A DNA stretch of 64,000 bases, taken from Hydractinia symbiolongicarpus. Lineage: Eukaryota > Cnidaria > Hydrozoa > Anthoathecata > Hydractiniidae. Location of the stretch: positions 14,422,501 to 14,486,500 of the forward strand of contig NC_079886.1 of NCBI RefSeq assembly GCF_029227915.1, written 5' to 3'. The notes below the pieces were generated by a model. It was not told the origin of the DNA, searched no databases, and worked only from the letters and a program-made list of their open reading frames with translations. Each line of letters begins with the position of its first letter. Position 1 is the first letter of the stretch. Shown one piece after another: positions 19,485 to 28,805 of the stretch. The translations under genes and the position numbers were made by a program.

Positions 19485-21818
19485 GTTGTAATATCCATAT
19501 TCTTTCTAACACCTTTGGCAGTTTTACCACATTTATCATCATCCTTATTATAGCTATACATTGTGGATTTCAATCCCACCAATTCAACTGTTGGAACACC
19601 TGCCGCCTCATCTTTTATTGTACCAATAATTTTCTTATTTGATGCATTATAGAATTGTGATGTTTCAGGGTAATAACTGTTGTCAAATTTATCTTTATTA
19701 TTCCAGAAATCCATATATACATCATCTGTTGTAATTTCATATGTTAGGGAATCGGTATCTGTGAATAGTAGTTTTGCATTATGTTTGTATTTCTTTTTGA
19801 TATAGTTGTAGTGGAAATCGTACATTAATGTTTTGGATAAATCGAGAATACACATTCCTAGCTACATATGCAGGTTCGTTTAGGGTTAATGTCTTCTTAA
19901 TTCTATGTACAGCCACAAGGTCCTCGTTGAATATTTTTGATGATTCGAAGGTTGGCTTGGATGTTAATTTCATTAGCTTGTCCTTATTGGTTATAAGTTC
20001 TACATTTACACGTTTTCTTATGTTTTCCATAGTTTTCCAAATACACTGTTATTTATTTGAAGAAATCTTTTTCAAATGCACCATGGGCTCTGATTAAATT
20101 CTAATACACGCTGTGCTTTTTTGATTTTTAATCCCAATGACATATATAATTGTAGATAGTGCAATACGTATTTTTCTTTTTTTTGCCTAATGTTGGTATT
20201 AATTTATTTACATCACTGACTGATATCTTATACTGTTCCTGAATTTTTTTACAATAATCTGAAAACATAATTGTGGTAACATTTAATTTTTCTGGAGCTA
20301 GTGGATAATCATTATGTAGATTATGTAGTTCTTTTGGATATTCTAAATCAACTTCTAATATTATTCCTTTACTACTTTCTGGTTTATAATCAGCTAGATT
20401 GCATTTGTTTATATCCTTTTCTTTTAACCATCTAAATCCACCAGTTGGTAGATATTGTGACATTCTATAACCGTCTAGATTGTTAGCATCTAGATACATT
20501 AGATACTTTGATGGCATATCCTTATTATAATTGTTAATGTACTTATTATTGGCTTTCCCATATCTGTTGTCAATATATGATACACCACCTCTTAATCCCT
20601 TTTCAATAAATAAAAACATGTCAATATCTGTCTGTCATCAATTCAAGTTCTACTTTTGTCATTTTCAGCATTGAATCCCAAGATAATCCTGGAGATGTAT
20701 AATAATGGCATGGATCCAATTTATAATATTCTAAACATGTACTTCTAAAGTTTTCAAATATATCTGCCAATAGTAATACATCAGATTTTAGATATGGGTC
20801 ATGGTATTCCCCTATTGTTTTTAATTCAAACTTCTTCCTTTTAGCATGCTTATATTACTCATCGGTGATATAATTATCAATTAGTAAACTGTAAAAATCT
20901 TTTTGATATGGTAATTGTGTCATTAAATTTATCAAGTGAATCCATATAATTGTAGGGATATACACCTTTTTTTATTCACTAGTTCAAATTTCTTTTTATC
21001 ACCAAATTCCTCCTTCGTATATTTAAATGATGTTTTTGGATGGTTATCTGCTAATTTCTCCAGACTGGAACTCATATATTGGAAAATATCAATAAATTTC
21101 AACTAATTGCCCAACATGAATGCCATAAATTTTTCCATATTGTTTGGAATTACATTGATGTCCATTTCTTTGAGTTCTCCTCATTTATTTTTATAGCCGT
21201 GTTTTTTAACGATTTTACCAATCTGTTGCATAATAAAATGGCTATCATATCCTCTCAAATTATGGAAAATTACTGGCACTTTGTCTGTTAATCTATAACT
21301 TAAATTACAATCATTATGTGCTGATCCTCTATATCTACCTGTTACATGGCAATGATCTCTAACTTTGATATTTGTCTCAATATACTTTTGATTACATATG
21401 TGGCAACTATCTGCTGTTTTGAAATTTTTTATATCGGTTTTTGACATTATCATATCCTGTTTAAAATGTTTCTTTTTAATGTATTTACAATATTTGGCTT
21501 CCTTTCATAAATTTGTATACGGCATCTGGATAGTGGTTTGATATATTTGTCATCATATCTACATACTACCTTATAACCATATCCACAATCCACATGTTTC
21601 TGGTATGCTTCCATGTATGATTTACTGTCTTTAGGTGCACATCCATGTACCTTCTTAGTGGCGGCTTTAAAATCTGCATATATTACAAATGGTGCCTCCT
21701 TCATTCTACAAACATATTTTATTTTACGAGATGTAGCCAATTCTTTCAACGCTTTGAGTTTCATTGATTTCTAATTTGATACGGGAGTATCATAATGTAA
21801 TTCTGCTTTGTTAGCCAT
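19439..21818 (-). pseudogene. Polinton protein-primed DNA polymerase B (element 2)
   Basis: The likely start is the ATG at 21818, preceded by 'tatatataaggaataaag', with an in-frame TAG 16 codons later. Domains in order: ExoI 'FVIYADFKAATKK' (the DxE glutamate is K), a zinc/HNH-like insert 'CHICNQKY...VRDHCHVTGRYRG', ExoII 'FHNLRGYDSHF', ExoIII 'YHDPYLKSDVLLLADIF', motif A 'MYLDANNLDGYRM', motif B region 'KPTFESSKIFNEDLVAVHRI', and motif C FTDTDS (19748-19759). About 790 codons with many frameshifts. Divergent from the integrase, with about 100 bp between the two starts. Confidence 0.92.
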
Positions 21819-21919
21819 CTTTATTCCTTATATATAATCAATAAAATACGTTTAAGTCACTTTTGTCGTGCTACATCATAACAAAAAGGAGATAAATAAA
21901 CAATATGCATAAATAAAAC
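21819..21919. promoter_or_regulatory. Divergent intergenic region between polymerase and integrase
   Basis: A roughly 100-bp AT-rich spacer between two divergent start codons. TATA-like 'tatatata' lies about 10 bp upstream of the polymerase ATG on the minus strand, and 'gcataaataaaacatg' precedes the integrase start. It probably holds both early promoters; this is inference from layout. Confidence 0.4.
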
Positions 21920-22901
21920 ATGTCAAACTCTAACCTCCAAGAGATTTACTATCAGCCTCAAAATTTATGGAAAGGACAAAAGGCTGTTCAGAATTTAAGA
22001 GGATTCGGCTTCAAGCGAAAGGAGATTAAGAAGTGGCTATCAAAACAAGCATTTTGGCAGGTACATTTACCCGCTCCAAAACATGTTGAAAGACCACATT
22101 ATGAAGTTACTACTCCTAATGATTTACACCAGTTTGATCTACTCTACATGCCTGGTGACATACTGTATGGTAATAAATATAAGTACATTTTGTCTGGAAT
22201 CGATGTTGCTTCCAGATACAAAGTAGCCCGACCCCTGAGGACTAAGAAAGCCAAAGAGGTTGCCGCTATGATTGAAGACATCTACAAGGCTGGACCATTA
22301 ACTTATCCGAAAACTTTCCAATGTGATAACGGTTCAGAATTCAAGGCAGATGTATCAAAATTGGGAGAAGCATAAGGTTGAAATTAAAAGAGCGACTACA
22401 AAATATAAGCATACCCACACAGCTTTTGTTGAGGCGTTGAACAAGATACTTGCCGAAAATTTATTCAAAATACAAGATGCTCAAGAACTGAATGATTCGG
22501 AAAAGGTATCAACTACATGGGTTAAGCATTTATATAAACTGATTGATAGGTTAAACGATAAAAAGACGCAGATGATTGGTATAAAACCAAAAGATGCTAT
22601 TAAAATGAAAGAGGTGTCTCTTGCTAAACGAGAGAATTATCCACCCGAAGTAGAATTACCTCAAGATGGCTTGTATAGATATCTATTGCAACCTGGTGAA
22701 GAACATGATGATGAGCGGAGACGAGCAACCGATAGAATATGGTCAAAAAACACATACGGATTGCGTGAGGTAATAGCGCAACCTGGTAACCGTGTTATGT
22801 ACTATGTTCAAGATGGACCTGGACGAGCTTTTGTAAAAGAAGAATTGATGTTAATACCTGAAGATACAGAATTACCTCCTGATTATGTGCAAGGTTGGTG
22901 A
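21920..22901 (+). pseudogene. Polinton integrase (element 2)
   Basis: Starts MSNSNLQEIYYQPQNLWKGQ. Catalytic landmarks: 'DLHQFDLLYMP' (D), 'FQCDNGSEFKAD' (D) and 'TAFVEALNKILAE' (E), so the DDE triad is complete. The C-terminus carries 'YRYLLQPGEEHDDERRRATDRIW', 'VMYYVQDGPGRAFVKEELML' and ends YVQGW. A single frameshift near 22365, where the first frame ends 'KLGEA', separates the core from its C-terminal half; otherwise intact (about 327 codons). It cuts and joins element ends during insertion. Confidence 0.92.
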
Positions 22902-22973
22902 AAAAGGGGCGATGCATAAAAAGTATCTTTACCTGTTTCTAGTAAACATGATTGTGACTTTGTCTTGCAGGGT

Positions 22974-23312
22974 TTAGCGCCACATAATGTCATAATTAAA
23001 AAACTGCCTTTCATGATTCTTTTGAGAATGCGTGAGACCTTTTGATCTGACAAAGGCTTCCCTAGAGTCCCAACTATAATCCTTTAATTCAACGCAAAGT
23101 TTTGAGGGCAGCCACGTCTTATATATATTTCCTCTTATGTCTTGGAACTCTGCATACATAGCTGTTCCATAACCAGCCCTAGACGCAGGTGTGTCTATCA
23201 CACCCACAGATTTAACAAGGTAAATCACGTTTTCAGGTAGCTCTCTCCACTTTATGATTGGAACAAATCGTTCCATGTTTTGTTCAAATGTTTCAGCTGT
23301 TGGAAATTCCAT
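22974..23312 (-). CDS. Unknown 112-residue Polinton protein
   Basis: Intact frame, start MEFPTAETFEQNMERFVPII, with 'GTAMYAEFQDIRGNIYKTWL' in the middle and 'FFNYDIMWR' at the end. No hydrophobic segment; mixed alpha/beta composition with many aromatic residues. Convergent with the integrase and read toward it. I do not recognise the family; a single-stranded nucleic-acid-binding fold is a guess from size and position only. Confidence 0.55.
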   Translation of the reverse strand: MEFPTAETFEQNMERFVPIIKWRELPENVIYLVKSVGVIDTPASRAGYGTAMYAEFQDIRGNIYKTWLPSKLCVELKDYSWDSREAFVRSKGLTHSQKNHERQFFNYDIMWR

Positions 23313-23416
23313 TGTTTGTTTTGTTTATATATTTACGATTATATCTCCTTATACCACTTTCAATTATTAATTTTTCAAATAGCACATGAAATATATGAAT
23401 GGTACACAGGCACACA

Positions 23417-24016
23417 TTACGAACTTTGGTCTGGATTTAACGTCTTTTTTAGATTTTGAATTTCCGCCATCAAACTTTTCTCAAACTGACTGCGTGTTTC
23501 ACTCTCCATCTTTCTATCTGTTGTGGTCATCTTTTCTAGAGCTTCGTAGTATACACCACCCAAAACCTGAAATTCTTTGTGGGTAATCTTTCCGTCATTC
23601 AATGCTTGTGAGATAGCAGTTTCAAACACAGCAATCGCAGATGTTACAACATCATATAATTTCATGGCTTTGTCGAGTTTCTTTTGGTATTTTTTAATCA
23701 ACGCTGTAATAATGCTAGCGGAAATAGAGCCGGCTAGGGCCACGCCACCCAATCCGACAGAAATGGGAATTCCAATAAGAGTAGCGCCTGTTGCTATTGA
23801 ACCAATACCAGAGCTAATGGTTAAAGCGCCTGAGCTGACATTTAAAAGCATTAATCGGTGTAGTGCCTTGTTGTATTTCTCATACTTGGTGTTGAATTTG
23901 TTTTTTAATTTTATCAACTCCCCAAGTTGAGAATTCACTATACTTGTGTTAAACTTGTCTTGCTCACTCGAATACTCAGGAGCAGTGGGTAACTTTGGAT
24001 AAATCTTAAAACTCAT
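23417..24016 (-). CDS. Glycine-zipper membrane protein with coiled-coil flanks
   Basis: 199 residues, intact. Residues about 25-55 are charged and helical. About 60-110 form two long hydrophobic helices rich in G/A/S at regular spacing ('SSGALTISSGIGSIATGATL', 'PISVGLGGVALAGSISASII'), then a second charged helical section. The arrangement recalls apolipoprotein-L-like or glycine-zipper pore-type hairpins, but homology is not established. CCTCTAAAATAAAAATG at the start carries the TCTA motif. Divergent from the gene at 24070 across about 50 bp. Confidence 0.6.
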   Translation of the reverse strand: MSFKIYPKLPTAPEYSSEQDKFNTSIVNSQLGELIKLKNKFNTKYEKYNKALHRLMLLNVSSGALTISSGIGSIATGATLIGIPISVGLGGVALAGSISASIITALIKKYQKKLDKAMKLYDVVTSAIAVFETAISQALNDGKITHKEFQVLGGVYYEALEKMTTTDRKMESETRSQFEKSLMAEIQNLKKTLNPDQSS

Positions 24017-24072
24017 TTTTATTTTAGAGGGAAATTATCTTATAAAAAACTACCCTCTAAATAAAAATAATG
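24014..24072. promoter_or_regulatory. Bidirectional TCTA/A-rich promoter
   Basis: On the minus strand CCTCTAAAATAAAAATG ends in the start codon of the 23417-24016 gene; on the plus strand CCCTCTAAATAAAAATAATG ends in the start codon at 24070. The two copies face outward across about 50 bp. Similar motifs abut other element 1 and 2 genes. It resembles the TCTA late promoter described for CroV and mavirus. Confidence 0.6.
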
Positions 24073-25340
24073 GCAGACATTGACATTGATTCTTTTGGTG
24101 AACACGGAAAACCTGATGAGACAACGGATGAGACGCTTCCCCTCATACCCACCCATAGACCGTACAGGTGTACAAATACATACATCAGGTGAAAAGGAAA
24201 CATCATTCGGAGGTCTCAGTCAGAATACTAGAGTTTTGCAGGTAATAGTTGACGGGCTGTATGATAGATTATCTGAAAGATTCCAGCCAAAACCTGAGGT
24301 GTTATATACCGACCTGTTTGAAATTAGAGATGGTGAACTATACTACAAAGACAATAACAAACCATTGACAAACAATGGAAGACTAAGGGCTACTGATACT
24401 ATAGCAGAAATATTAGGCAAGATAAGGCTGCGTAATTTAGTGTTTGATATACCTAAGAATAAGTTGTCTGCACGACAGGCGGCTAGGATAAACAAAATAC
24501 AAGAAGAACTACCCTCATCATCTAAAACAACAACAGCAAGTGATGTAGAATTAGAAGCTATGTCTGGGGATGTGGTAAACAGTACGGAAGATTTAATTTC
24601 ATTGGTCAGACAATAATCTGTAGACCATGAATCAACTCAGACTGGTGATCTATTTGAATATCCTATGCGTGAATTGTTAGGATTGGATAGATCATTGAGA
24701 AACATACGAGGAAGTCTTCAGGATGAAGTTGCAAAAAAGGTTCAGCTCGAACAGCATATTGACAGAGAAAAAAAACAAGTTGGAAGAGATGGAAAACACA
24801 CCAAATATGACCGAGGGACAACAAAACGAAGTGAAAGAAAGGTTAAAAGGTTTGCAAAATGAGTTGAAAGGTCGACAAGAGATTATCGATATTCTTAACA
24901 GTCAAAGCATCAAAGAGACGATTACTAAACTCCTTGACAAAGATACCACATTTGGTGAAAAGATACGAACACTATTCCGTGAACAAGGTATCACCGTTGT
25001 CTGCATATTAACAGCGCTTGGCATGGCTATTGGTGTCCTTGTGGAAGCTTTGTTACCTGGAGGTGGGGGGTCGACAAGTCACTCACAAAATCCTGACAGA
25101 GGTGATGATAAAAAGGACGGTGCAAAAGAATGGATAAAAAACAAGTTGGAGGCGTTGGGGTCTCTCTTGGGAAGGCTGGCGGGTAAGGCCGCTGCAGCTC
25201 TACCGGGCATATTAGGATCCATCGTGTTATGGATACTCAATCGAGCGAAAGAAGTGGTAGGTTGGTTTAGTCAAAACCTGTGGGCTTTGGTAGTTGGAAT
25301 CGGAGGTCTGATATACACCTATCTCATGACAAAGCGTTAA
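24070..25340 (+). pseudogene. Polinton coiled-coil protein with C-terminal membrane segments
   Basis: The start at 24070 (MADIDIDSFGEHGKPDETTD) is set by the TCTA motif. The frame shifts near 24145 into 24080-24616 ('KETSFGG', 'EIRDGELYYKDNNKPLTNNG', 'DTIAEILGK'). An in-frame stop lies at 24614-24616 and another shift falls at the A8 run near 24768. The final frame ends at 25340. The middle is a long charged coiled coil; the C-terminus has two hydrophobic segments ('VVCILTALGMAIGVLVEALL', 'WALVVGIGGLIYTYLM'). About 420 codons with three breaks. The family is not named; a structural or membrane-associated role is inferred. Confidence 0.6.
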
Positions 25341-25397
25341 TGCTCTTACGGCTTATATGTTACATGATACATGTAACATAGTTTTTGCTCCCTATGT

Positions 25398-25820
25398 TTA
25401 TCTTTCAAAATACCACACAATTCCACCAATTCCAATCATACTTAAAGTAATAAATGCCAATTCCCTTTCATGTTGATCCTGACTCGGTGTATAAAAGTCG
25501 CTCAATACAGGCTCCCGTGGTAAAGGTTCAAGTTTATCTCCAAACACTCTGCTATATTCGCGCATTGCATCGTTTAATTCTATGAATTTTGAATCAGCCT
25601 TCTTTTCGAGCCTGAGCTGCTTATTGATAAAGTCTATTCTCTCTTGTCTTTTTTGTTGCCATAAAACCTGGGCTTTTTGTAATTGTTCAACTGCTAAACC
25701 ATGTCGCTTTCTTTCCTTATCGATTCTGTCTTTGGATAAACTTAAAAAGAGATAGCTTGATCCTGTGAAAGCTAAAGCGTTAGCTAAAGCACCTCCCAAC
25801 ATCATTGCAATTGAAGCCAT
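25398..25820 (-). CDS. Polinton cluster gene a (element 2), membrane protein
   Basis: 140 residues, intact. N-terminal hydrophobic segment (MASIAMMLGGALANALAFTG), a long charged helix (about residues 30-85), a conserved 'LSDFYTPS' box, and a C-terminal transmembrane helix ('LAFITLSMIGIGGIVWYFER'). The stop of gene b is two bases upstream of this start, so the genes form one compact unit. 'ATCTAAATATG' at the start resembles the TCTA motif. Homolog: 10264-10662. Confidence 0.7.
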   Translation of the reverse strand: MASIAMMLGGALANALAFTGSSYLFLSLSKDRIDKERKRHGLAVEQLQKAQVLWQQKRQERIDFINKQLRLEKKADSKFIELNDAMREYSRVFGDKLEPLPREPVLSDFYTPSQDQHERELAFITLSMIGIGGIVWYFER

Positions 25821-25822
25821 AT

Positions 25823-26050
25823 TTAGATATTGATATTTTCAGGTAAAATCTTTTGCTTAATTAAGTATTCTCTTGTTATTTCACTAGCGGCAACAATGGC
25901 AACTAGTTTTCCGGTATTTTCCAAGTCAAACTTCTGAATTGAGGGAGGCGACATTTTTAACACCTTTTTTCCAAGCATCGAATAGCCGATAGCAAAAACG
26001 CAGGCGACCGATGCATGATATAAATCGTTGACGATACTTTTCTTGTCCAT
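25823..26050 (-). CDS. Polinton cluster gene b (element 2), small membrane protein
   Basis: 75 residues, intact. One predicted membrane helix ('ASVACVFAIGYSMLGKKVL') followed by an amphipathic C-terminal half. Lies 42 bp after gene c and 2 bp before gene a. Homolog at 11014-11262 with the shared 'GY....GKK.L' pattern. Function unknown. Confidence 0.65.
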   Translation of the reverse strand: MDKKSIVNDLYHASVACVFAIGYSMLGKKVLKMSPPSIQKFDLENTGKLVAIVAASEITREYLIKQKILPENINI

Positions 26051-26092
26051 GTTATTATGTATTGTGAGATTATATATTGCAGGATTATCCTT

Positions 26093-26446
26093 TTATTCCA
26101 TTTCAAGTTTATTTATTTTCACAGGTATTTTAGATTTTTGTGGAAGGGGAGGGGCACTATTTGACTTGGTATTTTGGTCTTTCTTTTTATACACAAAATA
26201 AGCAAAGCCACCAACTAAACTGAGAGTTATCATTCCTCCACCCAAAACGTAGTTCATAGGCTTTTCATTTGGTTTGGTGGTAGAATCTCCACTTTCTTTT
26301 TGAGATGACTGTCTCTGTGTCTGTGTTATGGACACTTGTTTTAATTCTTCTCGCTTTTTACGGTTGTATTCCGCCAACCTCCTACCCGCTTCAACCTTTT
26401 TAGGGTTCTTCGTTGTCACTTGAATGGGGGTCTGTTCCTCTGACAT
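26093..26446 (-). CDS. Polinton cluster gene c (element 2), single-pass membrane protein
   Basis: 117 residues, intact. Conserved 'KKVEAGRRLAEYNRKKREEL' near the N-terminus, a polar linker, one transmembrane helix ('VLGGGMITLSLVGGFAYFVY') and a proline-rich tail with 'PPLPQKSKIP'. Its start overlaps the end of gene d by 47 bp. 'AGATAATAAAAATG' precedes it. Homolog: 11300-11644. The 'AGRRLAEYNRK' box is the best-conserved part of the cluster and should be a good search seed. Confidence 0.72.
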   Translation of the reverse strand: MSEEQTPIQVTTKNPKKVEAGRRLAEYNRKKREELKQVSITQTQRQSSQKESGDSTTKPNEKPMNYVLGGGMITLSLVGGFAYFVYKKKDQNTKSNSAPPLPQKSKIPVKINKLEME

Positions 26447-26933
26447 TTTTATTATCTGCTATATTTATATTATTTGTGTTTAAATTTCTTCCATTGATAT
26501 AATGCCTCCCGGTAATAAGACCAACACTGAGTGGTGCTAACAATGAGCCAAATTTATAATACAAATCGCATGTGAATCTTTGAAGGGCAGAGTTTAAGAA
26601 GGGGTCATTTTCCAGGTCATTGCTCAATGCATCTTGATTGTTTATTCCCAAGACCGCACAGGCCCCCATAGAATACATGTGAATGATTGATTGCCCTAAG
26701 GACTTCACCATCTGACCTGATAGTTTAGCTTCATAGATACTAAAAAGTTTTTTTACCTCTTCATCTTTGAGCTTTTGAATTTGCTCTTCCGTGTACATTT
26801 TCCCTAGGTATAGCTTGCTATTTCCGGTTAACACACACTCGAGCAATTTTTGCTTTTTATCATCCTCAGGTGGTGGTGGAAATTCACCCGGAATATCATG
26901 TCCAATTAAATTATCGATTGCTGTTTCCGCCAT
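26400..26933 (-). CDS. Polinton cluster gene d (element 2)
   Basis: About 177 residues from the ATG at 26933 (MAETAIDNLIGHDIPGEFPP). I chose this over an upstream in-frame ATG because CCTCTCCCTAATAAAAATG, a variant of the start-proximal motif, ends at it. Conserved with element 1: 'KLFSIYEAKL', 'DLENDPFLNSALQRF', 'YYKFGSLLAPLSVGLITG'. No cleaved signal; one moderately hydrophobic patch near the C-terminus. First gene of the d-c-b-a unit. Function unknown. Confidence 0.68.
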   Translation of the reverse strand: MAETAIDNLIGHDIPGEFPPPPEDDKKQKLLECVLTGNSKLYLGKMYTEEQIQKLKDEEVKKLFSIYEAKLSGQMVKSLGQSIIHMYSMGACAVLGINNQDALSNDLENDPFLNSALQRFTCDLYYKFGSLLAPLSVGLITGRHYINGRNLNTNNINIADNKNVRGTDPHSSDNEEP

Positions 26934-27039
26934 TTTTATTAGGGAGAGGTATTTTTTAATACAAAAATAGCAAAAGCTCAGCAGGATGCTTAATAGCATG
27001 AAGTTGACATATTCTATCATTTTGTTATATCTGTTGTAA

Positions 27040-28110
27040 TTTTCTTATATCTTCTTGTATCTGTGCTGTAATTTGCTGTAATTTGCTGGACAAGAGCTTG
27101 CTACCTTCTTATGAGCTTGTTGAAATTTGCTATACAAGAGTTTGCTATCTTCTTATAGCTTTGCTGAAATTTGCTGCGCAAGAGTTTGCTATCTTCTTAT
27201 AGCTTTGTTAAAACTTGGAGGAAAGAATACGGAAGGAGAAACAACTTCATTTCTGTACGCTTTAAATGTATTGAATTTTCTATTGTTTTTAATTTCAAAA
27301 GAATCAGTGCGTGAGGTGCTCGACCGAGTCTTTTTCGCAAAAAAATGATCAAATTCCATATTCTCCTTTAATAGGGGCTAACTTTTTTCTATTGAAATCT
27401 GACTGTAACACGCTGCAGGCACGTGATATTTGTATGGGAAGTGTGCCTAATATAAGTCGGTAAACATTGCTGTTAAAAACTTCAACAATACGTTTGGAAA
27501 TAAGCGTTTAACCATGATATTAACCTACTTTTGCAGGCTTGAGTATACCACTTTGATAATGAAAAACAATATAGATAGATATGCGCCGGACGAGTGCCGA
27601 CAAAATGTGTGCTGGATTAATGTTTATTCTAACTAAAGAAATAACTTCTTATAACAGAACTTCGTTTTAAAACGAGACATAAACTTTTTCTTTTTGTTTA
27701 CAAAAGTGTCGAGCATGTGCTTCTTCACTAATTATGTTAACATAAGAACAAAAGAAATTTTACCGATTTCAATATGGCTTTTTGTTTTGATAATATTCTC
27801 AAATTCATCATCAAATTATCTAATTGTTTTTATAACCAATCATAGTTGCGAATTGTTATTCACGAATAATTTAGTCACACAACCGCCAAAATTTCAAATT
27901 AAGTTTCTATACAGACACCTGCTAGAACCTTACGCAGTGTTTCAATAGAATTAAAAGAGTTGTTTCTCCTTCCGTATTCTTTCCTCCAAGGTTAAAATTT
28001 TCTGCACAAGAGTTTGCTATCTTCTTATGAGCTTGTTGAAATTTGCTATACAAGAGTTTGCTATCTTCTTATGAGCTTGTTGAAATTTGCTATGTAGCAG
28101 TCTTACAGAA
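27040..28110. repeat. Minisatellite between gene d and the ATPase (split by a MITE)
   Basis: Units of about 48 bp with the core 'gagtttgctatcttcttat' and 'tgaaatttgctatacaagag' repeat across 27040-27206 and 27991-28110; the MITE at 27214-27990 interrupts one unit. No coding frame. In a genome this compact a repeat spacer stands out and could be a replication or packaging site, or just drift. Confidence 0.7.
27214..27990. mobile_element. 777-bp MITE with perfect 33-bp inverted repeats
   Basis: Left end 27214-27246 and right end 27958-27990 are exact reverse complements; each begins CTTGGAGGAAAGAATACGG. The 7-bp GTTAAAA flanks it (27207-27213, 27991-27997). Removing the element and one GTTAAAA restores a normal minisatellite unit. 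No transposase. A 7-bp duplication fits few superfamilies (P-like elements give 7-8 bp), so classification is open. Confidence 0.88.
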
Positions 28111-28180
28111 GTCTTGTAAGAGCCTGTAGTATTCTTATAGCTTTGTTACAAGAGTCTTGTAACAAAAAACGTCAACCCAC

Positions 28181-28800
28181 TCAGCAAATCACATACGTTC
28201 TTGGGTGTTCCATTCTCATGACTAAATGTGTGTGTTTACCATCTTTTAGCCTTTCCTTAACCGTCTGGATTTCTGATCGTGATTCAATGACATCATTCTC
28301 CTCATGAATAGTTGCGAGATCTTGTCTGTCTTTTGGATACCACACATATAACATTTTAGCCTGCCGTCGTAAATTTTTAGGTATAGCTGTGTATGACTGT
28401 GTAAGTAACCATACCGAATGATTTCGATGTCTACCGCTAATTGCCAACTCGAGCAAATGCTGTCTCTTTGTCCAATTTTTCATCAGTGATGATGTCATCA
28501 ATCAGAAATAAGGTTTTATATCCGGTACAGAAAAGGTCCATTTTCTTAATCCATTCATACAAAGATCCTTCCGGTTCAATTAAAATCACATAGCTGTCAG
28601 TCCAAAACCATTTTTGTTCTCTGTATGTTTTATTCCATCTTAATGTTGGACATACAATCACGATGAAATCAAAGTGATCAAAGTATTCATTTTCTAATAA
28701 TTTTACAACACATTTAGATTTTCCACAGCCTGTGGGACCAATGAATAATGCTGTAAAGTGTGTTACTTTGTTTCGCCATTTTACTAATACAAGACAGACA
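28181..28800 (-). pseudogene. A32-like genome-packaging ATPase (element 2)
   Basis: Near the start lies a Walker A, FIGPTGCGKSK (28716-28739), then 'FDFIVIVCPTLRWNKTY', a Walker B 'TLFLIDDII' (about 28490-28512), and after a frameshift near 28440 the sensor-like 'SVWLLTQSYTAIPKNLRRQA'. This is the FtsK/HerA-type packaging ATPase of Polintons and related viruses. One frameshift splits it; the exact start is unclear because the first frame lacks an ATG before 'KWRNKV'. It follows the capsid gene with almost no spacer. Confidence 0.88.
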
Positions 28801-28805
28801 TAAAT

